Source: Papio anubis
Taxonomy: Eukaryota; Chordata; Mammalia; Primates; Cercopithecidae
Reading direction: 5' to 3'
NCBI RefSeq assembly: GCF_008728515.1
Contig: NC_044991.1
Location: 42,488,968-42,552,967 of the forward strand
DNA length: 64,000 nt
The notes under the pieces were generated by a model. It had not been told where the DNA came from. It was given only the letters and a program-made list of their open reading frames with translations, and ran no database searches. This document shows, in pieces, positions 1 to 11,815 of this stretch. The first letter of the stretch is position 1. Each line of letters starts with the position of its first letter. The position numbers were made by a program, and so were the translations under genes.

Positions 1-1194
1 TATATGTTCATTTTCTCTGCAAAAACCTGACAAATATACAAGGTTGAAGCATTCAAACTTTAGAGTACAGAGTGATTAAACAACTTTAAGCAGAGGAGTG
101 ACACACCATCTTTTGAAAGATAACATTTAATGAGAGAAATTTACTGAAAATTATAAAGCACATGTCTTAATATTTTGGAATTATTTGTATTAAAATCAAG
201 CATAGAGTCCTTTTGCTCTACAAAGCACCTAATGTGCCATTACATATTAATGAAATCCACTTTAGTTCAACATTATTCTCTATAATGTGCTTGCTTGAGT
301 CATATTTGTGCAACAAATTGCTAGCAAGAACTTGTCTAACAAAACCGGAACAACAACAAAAAAATATTTTAAAAAGATGATAGCCTATGGAAGTAGGGAG
401 TCATGCCACTCAAAGTTTGAAAGTAGTTAGGAGACTGATGAAGCATGGGCACAGAGTTGCAGCCCTTTTAAACAGTTCTCCAAGCATCACACTTCTTTGT
501 TAGAGGACAAAAATGAAATAAAAGGTTTCTACCAAAGTGATAGGAATACTATTTCAAAATAGAGAGCATTCCATCCGAAGGCATTGTTCTGTGTGTTCAG
601 GAATGCCAGTTCCAGAAAATCCCCTTTCCTTCCCAGGCACACACCATACAGAGGCTAACGCTCCATTTCATCTTATGGGACCTCTTTGATGTTAATTTCA
701 TAACAGGTGCTGTTTTTATTCACTGCATCACCCTGTGTCAGATTACCCCGTTGCATTCTACACAAACACATGGATATGACCGAAGTTTTTATTTTGATCA
801 CAATATATATGTGAAAACCAACTAGTTTCTCATGAATAACCAGTTTTGGGTAAAAACTAGCTTTATATACTTCAGAATCCCCTTCATAAGGAAATGTCTA
901 ACCTACTTTGAGCTCTATAACACTGATTTCACTTTCTTTTATTGGAGACAGAGTTAATGTGAATGATTTTTGTCTTAATCATTATACCTGTCTTCCAAGC
1001 AGGTAACTGTCATTTCCCAACAGCAAATAGTCCACACTTCTTTGGAAAATGAAGTATACTATGGGTTTTGGAATGACTTCAGGTTTGTCTTACTCCATTA
1101 CCTAGAGTCACCGTAATTAATACAGTCTTTTGGGGAAGTGAAATAAACAAAAACAAACAAAGAAAACGCCATAGAACGTTATTTAAGGTAGTTG
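1..1194. other. intergenic stretch, nothing recognised
   Basis: AT-rich sequence without a recognisable transposon, RNA gene or open frame of note. It has a short A/C-rich patch around 1145-1166. An old decayed repeat could be present below the limit of recognition by eye. Confidence 0.6.
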
Positions 1195-1352
1195 TCAAAG
1201 TGTACTCTCTGGACCAGCAGCACCACTATCATCTGGACACTTGTTAGAAATGCAAATTCTCAGGTCCCACTCAAGATCTACTGCATCCAAAGCTCCGGGG
1301 AAAGGACCCTCCTGGTGATACTCATGCACATTGAAGTTTGAGAGCCACTCAT
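1195..1352. mobile_element. MER5A-like hAT-Charlie DNA transposon fragment
   Basis: The segment has the blocks typical of this non-autonomous hAT family: a CTGGACCAGCAGCA block near 1212, CTTGTTAGAAATGCAAATTC near 1240 and a GTTTGAGAGCCACTC end near 1336-1350. Terminal inverted repeats are degraded and no clean 8-bp target duplication is visible. It is about 160 bp against roughly 190 bp for a full copy. It has no coding capacity; mobilisation would have depended on a Charlie transposase encoded elsewhere. Confidence 0.8.
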
Positions 1353-2399
1353 CCAAAGCACCAGTATTGGTGAGTTGAAGAAGAATCTTTCAAAAAAGTA
1401 GGTGTCCATTTTTTTTTTTTTTTTGATATTTCAACTGAACTAACTTGTGATGTCTCACTAACACTAATGTGGTAAGAGGTGCCCAAGCCACATGGTTGCT
1501 GGGTTTGAGGAACAGTTATGCTTTTCATAAGATATTGTATGCTTTCTTATGTGCTTGAAGTCACTCAGCTACTATGCAGCTGAGTGGCAAGATTATCATG
1601 GTCCATGGCCAGGATTCCTAGATTGACTAGGAGACGTGAGCAAGAATGGGGACTAGACTCAAGGAGGTCTGCGCGTGGCATGAGAAAAGGAGGGTGTTAT
1701 GAAGGGGAATGTTACCCTTATGAGCTATTAAGGCATCCTCTCCATTCCCAAGGGAAAAAAATGGACAGACACCTGAAATAGATCATAAAATTCCCTTGTC
1801 AAATTTTCAGGAACATTCATACATATGGGCAGGTCTGTCAAGGAGAACAATTACGATAATCCTGCTGTGGTTTTATTTCACATGCTTCTAAGTTCTCTCC
1901 CTTAGAGCTTAATTTCTTACCACAGGCTTCTTGTGCACTCTTCATCTTTTTAATATTTCATTACCAAAAGCTTCTAGGAACAATTTGGATTTGCAGAGAA
2001 AAGAAATATTATTAGCAAAAATAAAGCTTTGTTTTGGGCTTCCATGTAGTAGGGAAGAGGTCATTATCCTCATGGCTTCTTGTAGGATTTGACAAAGCAG
2101 AAACTTCAGGCAAAGAATGACTGATAAGGGAGAGTCCTCCCTGAGTAGGACTCCTGCCATTAAGTTGAATACTTGGACTCACTGAATCTAACAAATTGCT
2201 AAATCTGCTTTCTGAAGGTGATTGATAAAGCCAGGAGAAATTTTTAAAAAAAAGGAAATTTTTTTTTCCTTCAACTGATCCTTGGCCAAAATGAGCACTC
2301 AAATCTAATTACTTTATAAATCAAACAATAAATAAAAGGCACTGGTTAGAAAACTGCCGGGTGGTGCTGCTTCTGGCTTGCCCAACTGGGCACATGATA
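1353..2399. other. intergenic stretch with a T16 run
   Basis: No recognisable element. A homopolymer of 16 T lies at 1409-1424 without an attached Alu or L1. Short open frames at 1584-1781 (plus) and 1942-2302 (minus) show no known motif and no coding-like codon use. Confidence 0.55.
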
Positions 2400-2575
2400 G
2401 CATCAGTCATTGAGATATGGGATTTAGGAAGAGGAGGATTGAGGAGTGGAGAAACAGATTCTGAATATAATTTTGGATGTGTTCAATTGAAGACACCTGA
2501 GAGACTCCCAGCTGGAGACGGACACGTGCAAGCAAGTATACCAGAGAGGGCCGGGCCGGACACAGATGACGGTCA
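2400..2575 (+). repeat. old mammalian interspersed repeat, unassigned family
   Basis: The run from GATTTAGGAAGAGGAGG through GACACCTGAGAGACTC to GCCGGGCCGGA resembles part of a long GA-rich ancient mammalian repeat that I recognise but cannot assign by name. The same family appears again near 59.7-61.15 kb. The 82-residue frame crossing it (2361-2609) is best explained as repeat sequence, not a gene. Confidence 0.4.
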
Positions 2576-2659
2576 GGAAGACAAGATGGCAGAGCAGTCG
2601 CCAGGATAAAGAGTGCCCAGTCCAAGGCGAGAAGGGCTCTAAAGGGTCATGTGGAGTCA

Positions 2660-3660
2660 TGTGATCAAATATGCAATGGTTTCAGTTCCCAGGCTCAAGC
2701 CATCAAAAAAGTTCTAATAACCTCAACAAGGATGGTTGCAGTAGGAAGGTAGAGATAGTCACATGATTGCTGTGGATTATGGAATGACCAGCAAGTGAAG
2801 GAGACAGACAACTCTTCGAAAGACATATGGCTGACAATAAAAGTCAGGTCCATACATAAAGTGGAATATAGTTTATAGAAATTTTAGTTTCCCCATTGTT
2901 TATTTTTGTCTTTATTCTTATTTCTGTGCCTTCTTAAGAATTATTTTATTTATATATTATTCCTCAAAGACTTTTTCCCCCCTGCATTTGCCTCAGTGTT
3001 TTCAACTAAAGAACCAAAACCAGTCTACCCAGAATGTTTGACAGGTCTTTCAAAAGCACCCTGCAGGGATCTCTATAAAGATGACTACAACATCCTCCCT
3101 CCCTTCTCCAACTAGCATTTAGTTGTGTCTGTTTTACCAGAACTTCCTAATGAGATCAAACTCTGCTTAGTCAAGGCTCATGTTCCCAGGTCTTCATTTG
3201 TTCTGCTGTTTATCAGCATTTGCTACACTCACTGCACACTCCCCTCCGTTGGAAGGGACAGATTGCTTTCTGTCTATGCCGGCTGCTTGTTCCTGCATTC
3301 AGGTTGCTTGGTTACAGCAACACTTCACTGGATTTTCATTGAAGACAAAATGTGTTTGTAGCTTTTGAGGCCCATCAAGTGGAAATGGTTAGCACCTATT
3401 TCCTAAGAAGGCCGTTAACCCATTTATGTTACTTTATAGAGAGCATGTCTTGTAGAATTCTAAACATCAATGTGATCTGCACATTAAAAGTACACAAATG
3501 TGCCATATACTTGTAAACATTCATAATTAAAGAAAATACTGAATTCTTTTACTCTAGTTGTTCTCTACATTGAATGTATCATTTGGGGGAAAATGTACAA
3601 TTCAGACTGGGTAAGAAGTTTTTCTTGTGTTTCTTTTACTTATTCATAGATGGTATTCAT
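2660..3660. other. intergenic stretch, nothing recognised
   Basis: No transposon or RNA gene recognised. Short overlapping plus-strand frames at 2906-3115, 3125-3361 and 3180-3368 lie in different frames, lack family motifs and are taken as chance. Confidence 0.55.
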
Positions 3661-4172
3661 ATATTAGTTTTCTATTACCTTTGTAACATATTTCTACTAA
3701 CAACACAAACTTATTATCTTACAATTCTGAAGGTTGGAAGTCCCACATGGGTTGAACTAGACTAAAATCAACATATCATCTAGGCTGCTTTCCTCTCTGG
3801 GGGTTCCAGGAAAGAATCTGTTTCCTAGCTTTTCCAGCTTCTAGAGATGCCCACGTTCCTTAGCTCATGGCCCTCTTCCTCCATCTTCAAAGCCAGCAAT
3901 GGTGCATCTCTCTGAACATTCTTCCATAGTCACAGCTCCTTCTGGCTTCCCTCTTCTGCTTTCCTCTTTCAATTTTAAGAACTCTCATGATGACTTTGAC
4001 CCCAATCTTATAATCAATCCAAAATAACATTCCTATTTTGTGGTCTGCTAACTGCAACCCTAACTCCACCAGCAATCTTATTTTTCCCTTTGCAATGCCA
4101 CCTAACATATTCACAGGGTCTGGGGTTTAGACTGTAGACATCTTTGTGGGGGACATTTTTCTGCCTGCTACA
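3661..4172 (-). mobile_element. MLT1-family LTR (ERVL-MaLR), minus strand
   Basis: Read on the minus strand this follows an MLT1 LTR from its start (complement of the CTGCCTGCTACA end near 4172) to the polyadenylation end (complement of ACACAAACTTATTATCTTAC near 3705). Diagnostic blocks include CCTTTTCCAGCTTCTAGA-like sequence near 3828 and TCCATCTTCAAAGCCAGCAA near 3880. About 510 bp suggests a nearly complete solo LTR. MaLR elements predate the primate radiation; no internal region or partner LTR is adjacent. Confidence 0.85.
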
Positions 4173-4210
4173 TTTGGTAAATCAGGAAGCAGATTGCTTT
4201 GTATAAAAAG

Positions 4211-5001
4211 TGTCTGAAACATATTTAAAAATGCCCATCATCTCTGGTCATCAGAGAAATGCAAATCAAAACCACAATGAGATACCATCTCATGCCAGTT
4301 AGAATGGCGATCATTAAAATGTCAGGAAACAACAGATGCTGGAGAAGATGTGGAGAAACAGGAACACTTTTACACTGTTGGTGGGAGTATAAATTAGTTC
4401 AACCAATGTGGAAGGCAGTGTGGCGATTCCTCAAGGATCTAGAACTAGAAATACCATTTGACCCAGCGATCCCGTTACTGGGTATATACCCAGAGAATTA
4501 TAAATCATGCTACTATAAAGACATATGCACACGTATGTGTATTGCAGCACTATTCACAATAGCAAAGACTTGGAACCAACCCAAATGTCCATCAACGACA
4601 GACTGGATTAAGAAAATGTGGCACATATACACCATGGAATACTATGCAGCCATAAAAAAGGATGAGTTCATGTCCTTTGCAGTGACATGGATGAAGCTGA
4701 AAACCATCATTCTCAGCAAAATATCACAAGGACAGAAAATCAAACACCGCATGTTCTCACTCATAAGTGGGAGTTGAACAAGGAGAACACATGGACACAG
4801 GGAGGGGAACATCACACACCAGGGCCTGTTGGGGGGTGGGGGTCTAGGGGAGGGATAGCGTTAGGAGAAATACCTAAGGTAAATGATGAGTGCAGCAAGC
4901 CAACATGGCACATGTATACCTATGTAACAAACCTGCACATTGTGCACATGTACCCTAGAACTTAAAAGTGTAATAAATAAATAAATAAATAAATGTCTGA
5001 A
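4211..5001 (+). mobile_element. 5'-truncated L1PA-type LINE-1, plus strand
   Basis: The element holds the 3' end of ORF2, the primate L1 3' UTR (including a short G-rich tract near 4830-4852, and CACATGTACCCTAGAACTTA near 4946), and an (AATA)n-type tail at 4974-4993. An 8-bp TGTCTGAA flanks it at 4211-4218 and 4994-5001, a plausible target-site duplication from target-primed reverse transcription. Only about 775 bp of a roughly 6-kb element remains, the usual 5' truncation. The 3' UTR resembles mid-aged primate L1PA rather than the youngest subfamilies. It cannot move. Confidence 0.92.
4259..4777 (+). pseudogene. C-terminal fragment of L1 ORF2 (172 codons open)
   Basis: This is the last part of the LINE-1 endonuclease/reverse-transcriptase polyprotein, downstream of both catalytic domains, so it has no enzymatic activity. 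The frame is unbroken from 4259 to the natural TGA at 4775-4777. The C-terminal cysteine motif (CX3CX7HX4C in the family) is visible as Cys27, Cys31 and His39 of the fragment, but the fourth ligand position (44) is Tyr. No promoter or 5' part is present; the first Met is internal to ORF2. The open frame reflects moderate age, not selection. Confidence 0.9.
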
Positions 5002-5124
5002 GAGGAGAACTAAAAACAATCTAATTAGAAATAAAATGTTTTTCTGTGAGGTGAAGTCCATAGGCCTAAAATCAAGGTCATTTTTGAGTTTTTGGTTTAA
5101 CCCCATTCTTTCATTAAAAAGGGT

Positions 5125-5210
5125 TTCTTCTTTTCTTTCTATTTTTAAACCTTCAGATTTTTCATCCTTTCATTTTCCCTTTTCTCCTTCCTTCCTTCTT
5201 TCTTTTTTAT
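5125..5210. repeat. pyrimidine-rich low-complexity tract
   Basis: The plus strand is almost all T and C, with short TTCC and TTTC units (for example CTTCCTTCCTTC near 5188). It lies between the L1PA tail and an older L1. No function is implied. Confidence 0.7.
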
Positions 5211-5224
5211 ATATTTTAAAATCC

Positions 5225-6175
5225 TGTCTTTCTACCTTTTCTCACTGTTTTGGTTATAAAAGAATATCACAAAGACAAATGAGAAACTTGGAAACCACTT
5301 GCAACATACATTTGAAAGATTAGTAACCTTAATATACAAAGAGTTCTTATAAATCAATAAGAAAAAGATGAAATAAAAATGTACAAGGGTTAAGATCAGC
5401 AATTTTGTATAAGAAATTTAGATAAATAACTGGAAAAATGTTAAACTATATTAGTAATAAGATAAATGAATGTTGTTACACATTAATCACCTTTTTTTCA
5501 TGTATAAAAGTGCTAACATCAAAAGAGTATGATGTAACCCACTGAGAAGGGTAGGAAAAAAATAAACTCTCATATACCACTCATGGGAATGTAAACTCAG
5601 GTTGCTTAATGCTAGGCTCGGGCATTTATATTTCTGTCCCTGTGAATGGTAATCCCTGTAAGTTGGATATAGTACATGACACTCAACTGTAGTGCTGCAA
5701 ACACAGTGAACAATTTGACAATTCCTAGCAGAAGTGTCTTGGTTTTGCACATATTTTGAAAAAGTGATCCCACTTTTAGAAAAGTATTTTAAAAAAAGAG
5801 AATGATGCCAATATTTAACTACAAAGATGATTTTTTAAAATTATTATTTATAAGCAAATAGAGAAATAATTTACAGAAATAATTCCTAAGTTCTATAGTA
5901 TGGTTTTGAGTAAACTTTGGGTCTATTAAAATTAAGTTATGGAAGAAGTCATAATGACGTGAAAAATATGTTTATGTTAAATGATATACAGTAAGTTATA
6001 AGACTAATTTCTCGCTATTTGCATTTTCCGTTTCTAAAGATCAGAAGGATAAGCAACAATTTGTAATTCATCTCCAGATTACAGGACAGAAAATAGTTTG
6101 TATTTTTTTCTTTTTGCTTATCTGTTTTTCACTATAAACCTGTCTTACTTTGGTGATAAGAAGTTTTACATATTT
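5225..6175 (+). mobile_element. old L1M/HAL1-like LINE fragment, plus strand
   Basis: The block at 5283-5370 (CTTGGAAACCACTTGCAAC to CAATAAGAAAAAGATGAA) matches the late ORF2 region of old mammalian L1s. A GGGAATGTAAACTC block near 5584 and a CTTTTTGCTTATCTGTTTTTC block near 6112 follow in the right order. Stops occur in every frame. About 100 bp near 5605-5705 fits poorly and may be an insertion or a diverged piece. Exact subfamily is uncertain. Confidence 0.65.
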
Positions 6176-6825
6176 TTCAAAGATGATCACAAAAGTTGAA
6201 CTACTTACTTTTAAAATTGTAACAAGAAATAAACATGGATATTTAAAAATGTATGATGCTTGGTGTACATATCTAGTGGATTTTCATTTATATTACTATT
6301 CCTTATATTTGGAATTGGTACATTAGTATGTTTGCACATGACAAAACTGAAGGAGAAAAAGGTTAAACAACATGTACAAAGCCATACAGTGTTATGGTGG
6401 CTGTGACAAGATTAGAGACCATTTCTTACAATAACTAATCTAGCAGTTCCTCCCCTTTACCATAGATGCTTTTGTCTCTGTTGACCTCATTGTTAGACAA
6501 TTGCTACCTTTCTCAGAAATTCACCACCCCTCTCTTTAAGCTTCTATCTTCCAATCATTATTCTGACATGGCAAGAGGAAAAAAGACCTTCACAGCTCAT
6601 GACACCATGTGCTTCATTATTATTCTTGGAAAACTGATGACCAGAGAGGAGAAGAGAAGAGGAAGGAAAGAGGACACGTGGATATACCATATGATTGGAG
6701 GAACTCTAGCTTTTCAGGAGCTCTAGTCCTACTAATGCAAATGGATAATATGTGGCTTTTTTAGCAGACAAGTAGCTTCAAACAATTGTCCATGTTTTCA
6801 GGATTGCTAAGGGAAGAAGCATTAC
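6176..6825. other. intergenic stretch, nothing recognised
   Basis: AT-rich, without a recognisable transposon. The 86-residue plus frame at 6466-6726 has no known motif. Confidence 0.5.
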
Positions 6826-6960
6826 ACAGTGGAAAGGATTTGAGCTCAGACATACCCAACTATGTGACTTTGGCCAATTTACTGACTTTTCTTTAGCCTT
6901 TGTTCACTACTATCTCAATAAAAGGAGACGATGAATCCATGGCATGGGTGTTGTTGAAAG
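6826..6960 (+). repeat. MIR fragment
   Basis: The segment has the MIR core order: TATGTGACTTTGGCCAATTTACTGAC (near 6862-6887), a CTTTAGCC...TCAATAAAAGG block, and a following region without the 3' end. It is heavily diverged, as expected for this tRNA-derived mammalian SINE. Confidence 0.6.
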
Positions 6961-7199
6961 GACAATCTCTTAAGTCATAAACTGAGTCAATCCTTCTTAA
7001 ATATGGAATCTATCCTATTTCACATTCAAGGACTTACTCTTAGGCCCAATCACATAATACATTGGCAAGAGTGTCAAAATTTCTCAGTCAGGGCTTCACA
7101 AATTGGACATAAGCATCGTACTTTACTTCACAATTTTTCCAATTTGAACTGCCATTCTCCCTCTATGTTGCTTACCCAACACCAGACGTGAACTTCTCT

Positions 7200-7495
7200 A
7201 CCCTTGTTCATTCCTTAAAGATCACTGGAAGTGCCACATTCTTCACGAAAACTGTCCCAATCAATCTGGTCCTCATACACATTTGCATCTGAATTCCTGG
7301 GTGCTATGACCATATCAGTGTTATACTTGATTATTTGCTAATATTGTTTTCCAACTGTTCTACATGACATGTGCCCTTCAGGACTATTACAAGAATAATA
7401 TCTTCAATGTAGCAGCCTTGGGAACACAGTAGGCTTATAATAAATATGTGGCAACTGATTGATAGAAAGAGAATGAATGATAATGGATGAGATAA
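7200..7495 (+). repeat. L2 LINE 3' fragment
   Basis: A CTTGTTCATTCCTTAAAG-like start, a middle block and the typical 3' end GGGAACACAGTAGGCTTATAATAAATATG...TGATTGATAGAAAG...GAATGAATGA (7420-7480) are in L2 order. Non-coding and ancient. Confidence 0.6.
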
Positions 7496-7690
7496 ACTTA
7501 TAAAATCAGTGTAAAGGGAGGATGCAGAATACATAATGTGAGTACTTTCTCTTGTTTGCTTTTAAAGATCTAAGATTTTTAAAAGTGAAATTCAGGAAAA
7601 ATTTTAAATACTGCCTGGGTAAAATTTTAAAGTATTGTGCCCATTTATCGGAGAAGTAATTTTTAATTTTTGAGAATTTTAAATGTTAAT

Positions 7691-7994
7691 TTTTTATTTT
7701 TATTTATTTATTTTTGAGATGGAGTCTTGTTCTGTCACCCAGACTGGAGTGCAATGGTGTGATCTTGACTCACTGCAACCTCCACCTCTCAGGTTCAAGC
7801 AATTCTCCTGCCTCAGCATCCCAAGTAGCTGGGACTACAGGCGCCCGCCACCACACCTGGCCAATTTTTGTATTTTTAGTAGAGACTGGGTTTCACCATA
7901 TTGCCAGGCTGGTCTCAAACTCCTGACCTTATGATCCGCCTACCTCGGCATCCCAAAGTGCTGGGATTACAGGCGTGAGCCACTGTGCCCGGCC
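7691..7994 (-). mobile_element. AluS-like element, minus strand
   Basis: Complete dimeric Alu in reverse orientation. The A-tail reads as TTTTTATTTATTTATTTTT on the plus strand (7691-7715); the element ends in GTGCCCGGCC at 7994. Left arm has CCTTATGATCCGCC, right arm CCTCCACCTCTCAGGTTCAA. The 83-residue frame at 7683-7934 is Alu sequence, not a gene. A clear target duplication was not found. Confidence 0.95.
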
Positions 7995-8120
7995 AAGTTT
8001 TGAAAATTTTGATAAATACGTAAAAAGCAGTGCTATACCCTTGTCTAGCTGTGTTAACAATACTTAGAGTTTCTAGGAAAGACTGACTTTTTACCTGAAA
8101 CTATGGTTAAATATTCTCTC

Positions 8121-8463
8121 TGTCTTAATCTGTTTTGTGCTGCTACAGACTACCCCAGACTAGGTAATATATAATGAACAGAAATGTATTGGTTCACACT
8201 TTTGGAGACCGAGGAGCCAAATATCAAAGTGCTGGCATCTGGTGAAGGTCTTTCTGCTACATCATCACATGGTGGAAGACATCACAAAGTGGAAGGCAAA
8301 GGGCAAGAGGCTGAACTCACCCTTTTATAATGACACCAGTCCCTCCCATGAGGCTAGAGCTACCATGGCCTATCACTCTTGAAGGTCTTACCTCTTAAAA
8401 CTGTTACAATGGCAATTAAATTTCAACATGAGTTTTGGAGGAGATACACATTCCAACCATAGC
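8121..8463 (-). mobile_element. MLT1-family LTR, minus strand
   Basis: The complement reads from TGCTATGGTTGGAATGT near 8463 to the 3' end AGATTAAGACA near 8121. Blocks present are AATTTCAACATGAG near 8420, the CTCCCATGAGGCT region near 8342, and GTAATATATAATGAACAGAAATG near 8164. About 343 bp, near full size, heavily mutated. Solo LTR of an ERVL-MaLR element. Confidence 0.85.
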
Positions 8464-8465
8464 AG

Positions 8466-9385
8466 TTTCAGTCTAGTCTCATGGTACGTTTTTATTTACA
8501 TTAATAAACACCTGCGATATATTTAGAATTTTTCCAGATTCTGAAAGGGCAATGGAATATTAGGAATAGTATCTGTTCTCCACAAACTTATTTTTTCATT
8601 GATGAGACCAAGATAAAAAGGTCAGACAATAATAATAATATAAAACCCAACTAAAGTTGCATTGCAGGAGTGTGTATAATTTAGACAGAAATAAATGGCA
8701 GAAATTCATGATTGGGAAAATAAATGAAAGACATATTCATATCAATAACATTTATTACATGTTTGGAAGACTATAAGCAGGTCAAAATAAGTGAAATGTG
8801 GTTGAGAAGTTTCTTGATTTGTTTTGTTTAAAAATTATAGGCATGCCTTTAAGATATTAAAAATTATTATCAAAATATGAGTTTGGAATTTTCTTTATCA
8901 TGATTATGCAAAGCTAGACTTTCCCAGTGCTATCTATATCTAAGAAGGTAAAATGCATGTAACCTAAATGTGTTTACATACTCAAGTGAAGTGAATTAAT
9001 AACATGTCTGCCAATAGTTGAGAAATAAAATGTATGCACTTTAGCTAGACATTGAAATATGTTAAATATTCAAGAAGTTCCCAAGATATAATTCTCAAAC
9101 TTGACTTAGGGGTTTACTTTACCATCCATATGCTTTTATGTTATATACAACACAAAAAGAAAATCTGTATTTAAGACCAAAAAACATCTCCAGTAAAGTT
9201 TATAATTTATAAACTTATAATTCCTAGGGATTCAGTTTACCTAGTTCTAACTATAAAACACTTGTTATTCATGTTATATGTCTACTATTTTGCAAGCTCA
9301 TTTTTAAGGCATTCAAACTTCTTGCAGTTTTATAAGGTTTATTATTTTATGTGGTACCAGATAGATGCTCCAAATATTAATAGGT
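8466..9385. other. intergenic stretch, nothing recognised
   Basis: AT-rich sequence with a short (AAT)n run near 8628-8641. No gene or recognisable repeat. Confidence 0.5.
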
Positions 9386-9725
9386 CAAATAGCTCATTTT
9401 TGTTTTGTTCTGTTTTGTTTTGTTTTGTTTTGAGACGGAGTCTCCCTCTGTTGCCCAGGCTGGAGTGCAGTGGCATGATCTTGGCTCACTGCAAGCTCCA
9501 CCTCCCACATTCACATCATTCTCCTGCCTCAGCCTCCCAAGTAGCTGGGACTACAGGCGCCCGCCACCACACTCGGCTAATTTTTTGTATCTTTAGTTGA
9601 GACGGGTTTCACCATGTTAGCCAGGCTGCTCTGGATCTCCTGACCTCGTGATCTGCCCGCCTCAGCCTCCCAAAGTGCTGGGATTACAGGCGTGAGCCAC
9701 TGTGCCTGGCCCCAAATAGCTCATT
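9386..9725 (-). mobile_element. AluY-like element with 13-bp target-site duplication, minus strand
   Basis: CAAATAGCTCATT flanks the element perfectly at 9386-9398 and 9713-9725. The tail has decayed to (TTTTG)n on the plus strand (9399-9430). GCAAGCTCC in the right arm and GACCTCGTGATC in the left arm are AluY-type states. The overlapping frames at 9262-9600 and 9405-9596 are Alu translations. Confidence 0.95.
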
Positions 9726-10055
9726 ATTTTACTATTTGTATCAAGAACATTGGGAATATTTTAGCCTTTTATCTATTAATTTTTTAAACATAGTTTTAAA
9801 ATTATTTTCATAGACATAAATGGAATTTTTCATCTTAAATACAATCTTCCTCTTCTAAACAGGTGTTAGGTTTGGGATGAGCACATGCATATCCTGGAAT
9901 TGATTTTCCTATCTTATTAGCTTTCCCGGCATTGCTATATATATATGTTAATCACATTTAAGTAAAGTTGACATGGGTATTGTGTATATGTTATATACAT
10001 TTCAAAGCTGGAAACAAAATTGACAAATGTAATTGTTTTTATGGTTAAAAAAACT

Positions 10056-10391
10056 AAAGAGATTAGAGCTGGGCATGGTGGTTTACACCTATAATCCCAA
10101 AGACTTGGGAAACTGAGGCAGGAGAATTACTTGAGCCCAGGAGTTCAAGACAAGCCTGGGCAACATGGTGAGACCATGTTTCTAAAGAACAAATAAACAA
10201 ATAAAATTAGCTGGGCATGTGGGGGTGTGCCTGTAGTCTCAGCCACCCAGGAAGTTGAAACAGGAAGATTCCTTGAGTCCCAGGAGTTCGAGGCTGCAGT
10301 GAGCTATGATCAGTACCATTGTGCTACTGCACTCCAGTCTAGATGACAGAGTATGACCCTGACTCTGAAAAACAAATTTTAAAAAGATTAG
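10056..10391 (+). mobile_element. AluJ element, plus strand
   Basis: The element starts GCTGGGCATGGTGG at 10068 and ends near 10374 with a short A-rich tail. The right arm reads GAGTTCGAGGCTGCAGTGAG, an AluJ-type state, and divergence is high. An imperfect direct repeat (AAAGAGATTAG at 10056, AAAAAGATTAG at 10381) is the likely target-site duplication. Confidence 0.92.
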
Positions 10392-11039
10392 TTGGTAGGT
10401 TTTTCAGTCATAGGTGATTTCACTGTGACCAGTTACTATGCAGATAATGATAAGGGATTGAAGGTATCTAAAGTTCAAACATATTTTGTGAGCTCACAAG
10501 GAAAGTTTATCAACCAATGGTCACCAAACTAATGATAAAAAAATGAAAAGTATTAGCCAAAGAAGCAATGAACCTTGCTTAAGGTATATAAAGAAAATAA
10601 TAAGTGAATTTGTTCCTCACTGCTCTGTATACTAGCCTTTAGTTCTACACTTCTATTAGACATATAAAACCTATGTAATGATCATATTTTCTGAGGTTAT
10701 TTCTATAGATTCATGAGCAGTAATAGATAAATGATACCAGGAGTGGGGTGGTGCCAGGAGGACCTGGAGAGTAGGGGCTAGGTGGCAGGTGTATGTGGCT
10801 AACGAAGGTCAAAATATAGTGGGTACAGAGTGAATGGAGAGGGTACAAAACCAGAAGTCTGGACTAGGAGGGTCATAAATCCAGGAAGCCAGAGGCCAGG
10901 CTGAGGGTACATGTTCCAAATCCAGCTTGATAGTTACTTATGGGTAAAGCATTAGCAGTCAAAACACTGTAAAATAACCCCAATCCAAAGGCAAAGACTG
11001 CCCCGATGGCCTGAGTGGTAAGAGACAGTACTAGTAGAC
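10392..11039. other. intergenic stretch, nothing recognised
   Basis: A G-rich, purine-rich patch (10735-10900; GGAGTGGGGTGGTGCC near 10740) stands out from the AT-rich flanks. It is not a CpG island and no element was assigned. Confidence 0.5.
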
Positions 11040-11259
11040 GGAGCCTCTCAACCTCTGCACTATCGCCATTTGATGCTGAATAATTATCTGTTGGAGAGTT
11101 GTGGAGGGTGTTATACTGTGCATTGTGGAATGCTTAGCAGCATCCCTGGCCTCTAATCACTAAAGGACAGTAACCTCTCCCCTCCTTCAGTTGTGAAAAA
11201 CAAAAATGCCTCAGAATGTCCCCAGGAAGGCCAAATTGCTCCTAGTTGAGAATCAGTGC
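11040..11259. mobile_element. MER20-like hAT-Charlie DNA transposon
   Basis: About 220 bp with degenerate terminal inverted repeats: CCTCTCAACCTCTGCAC at the start (11044) against GTTGAGAATCAGTG at the end (11246-11259). Internal blocks AGCAGCATCCCTGGCCTCTA (11137) and GTTGTGAAAAACAAAAATG (11190) fit the family. Size is about full length. Non-autonomous, with no coding capacity. Confidence 0.8.
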
Positions 11260-11815
11260 AGAAAACAAAGGTCAGTTTTCCCTAAAGGGAGGAGGGGAAG
11301 AGGGTTTACCATGATACGTCTCAAGCTTAAACAAGATTCTTTAATATCATTATAAACCGTATGTTCTTTATTGTTATTATGAGGAAAGTTAACATCTTTC
11401 AGTTCTCTAGTAGGACTAAGACTCTAGTTAAAAAAAATGACTTACACATTCTAGATCGGGAATTGTCTTTTCTTTTCTTTTTTTAATTTTTTACATCTAG
11501 TGAAAACTGCACACAATAAATTCTACACACTGAAAAAATACAAGCCTTTTTATGTAAAGAACAAAGAGATTTCTGAGTTGAATCACACAAATATTATTTG
11601 CTGTAGGCCTTGTAATGGTGCACTGTAAGTATAAATTATTTGCAACCAAAGTGTATGATAATTCCATAAAGCGGCCACACTCTACTTTCAAATAATACTT
11701 CTGGAAGGAAAAAGTCAAATGTGCTTTACCCCACAGCCAGATATAAAACTGTTGAAAAAAATTTGTTGCTGGTTTCTTTCCCTGGAGTTTCTTAATGTAT
11801 TTCTACAATGGGCAA
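11260..11815. other. intergenic stretch, nothing recognised
   Basis: AT-rich. The 73-residue minus frame at 11497-11718 has no recognisable motif and no support as an exon. Confidence 0.5.

Noticed and set aside
2361..2609. 82-codon plus frame with fairly charged sequence
   Set aside because: Matches an old GA-rich mammalian repeat; no ATG context or splice signals.
4211..5001. A full LINE-1 with retrotransposition capacity
   Set aside because: Only the last approximately 775 bp exist; both catalytic domains and the 5' UTR are missing.
7683..7934. Open frames of 60-112 codons at 7683, 9262, 9405, 17454, 19268, 51783, 51961, 55818 and 55960
   Set aside because: All are translations of Alu elements on one strand or the other; none has exon context.
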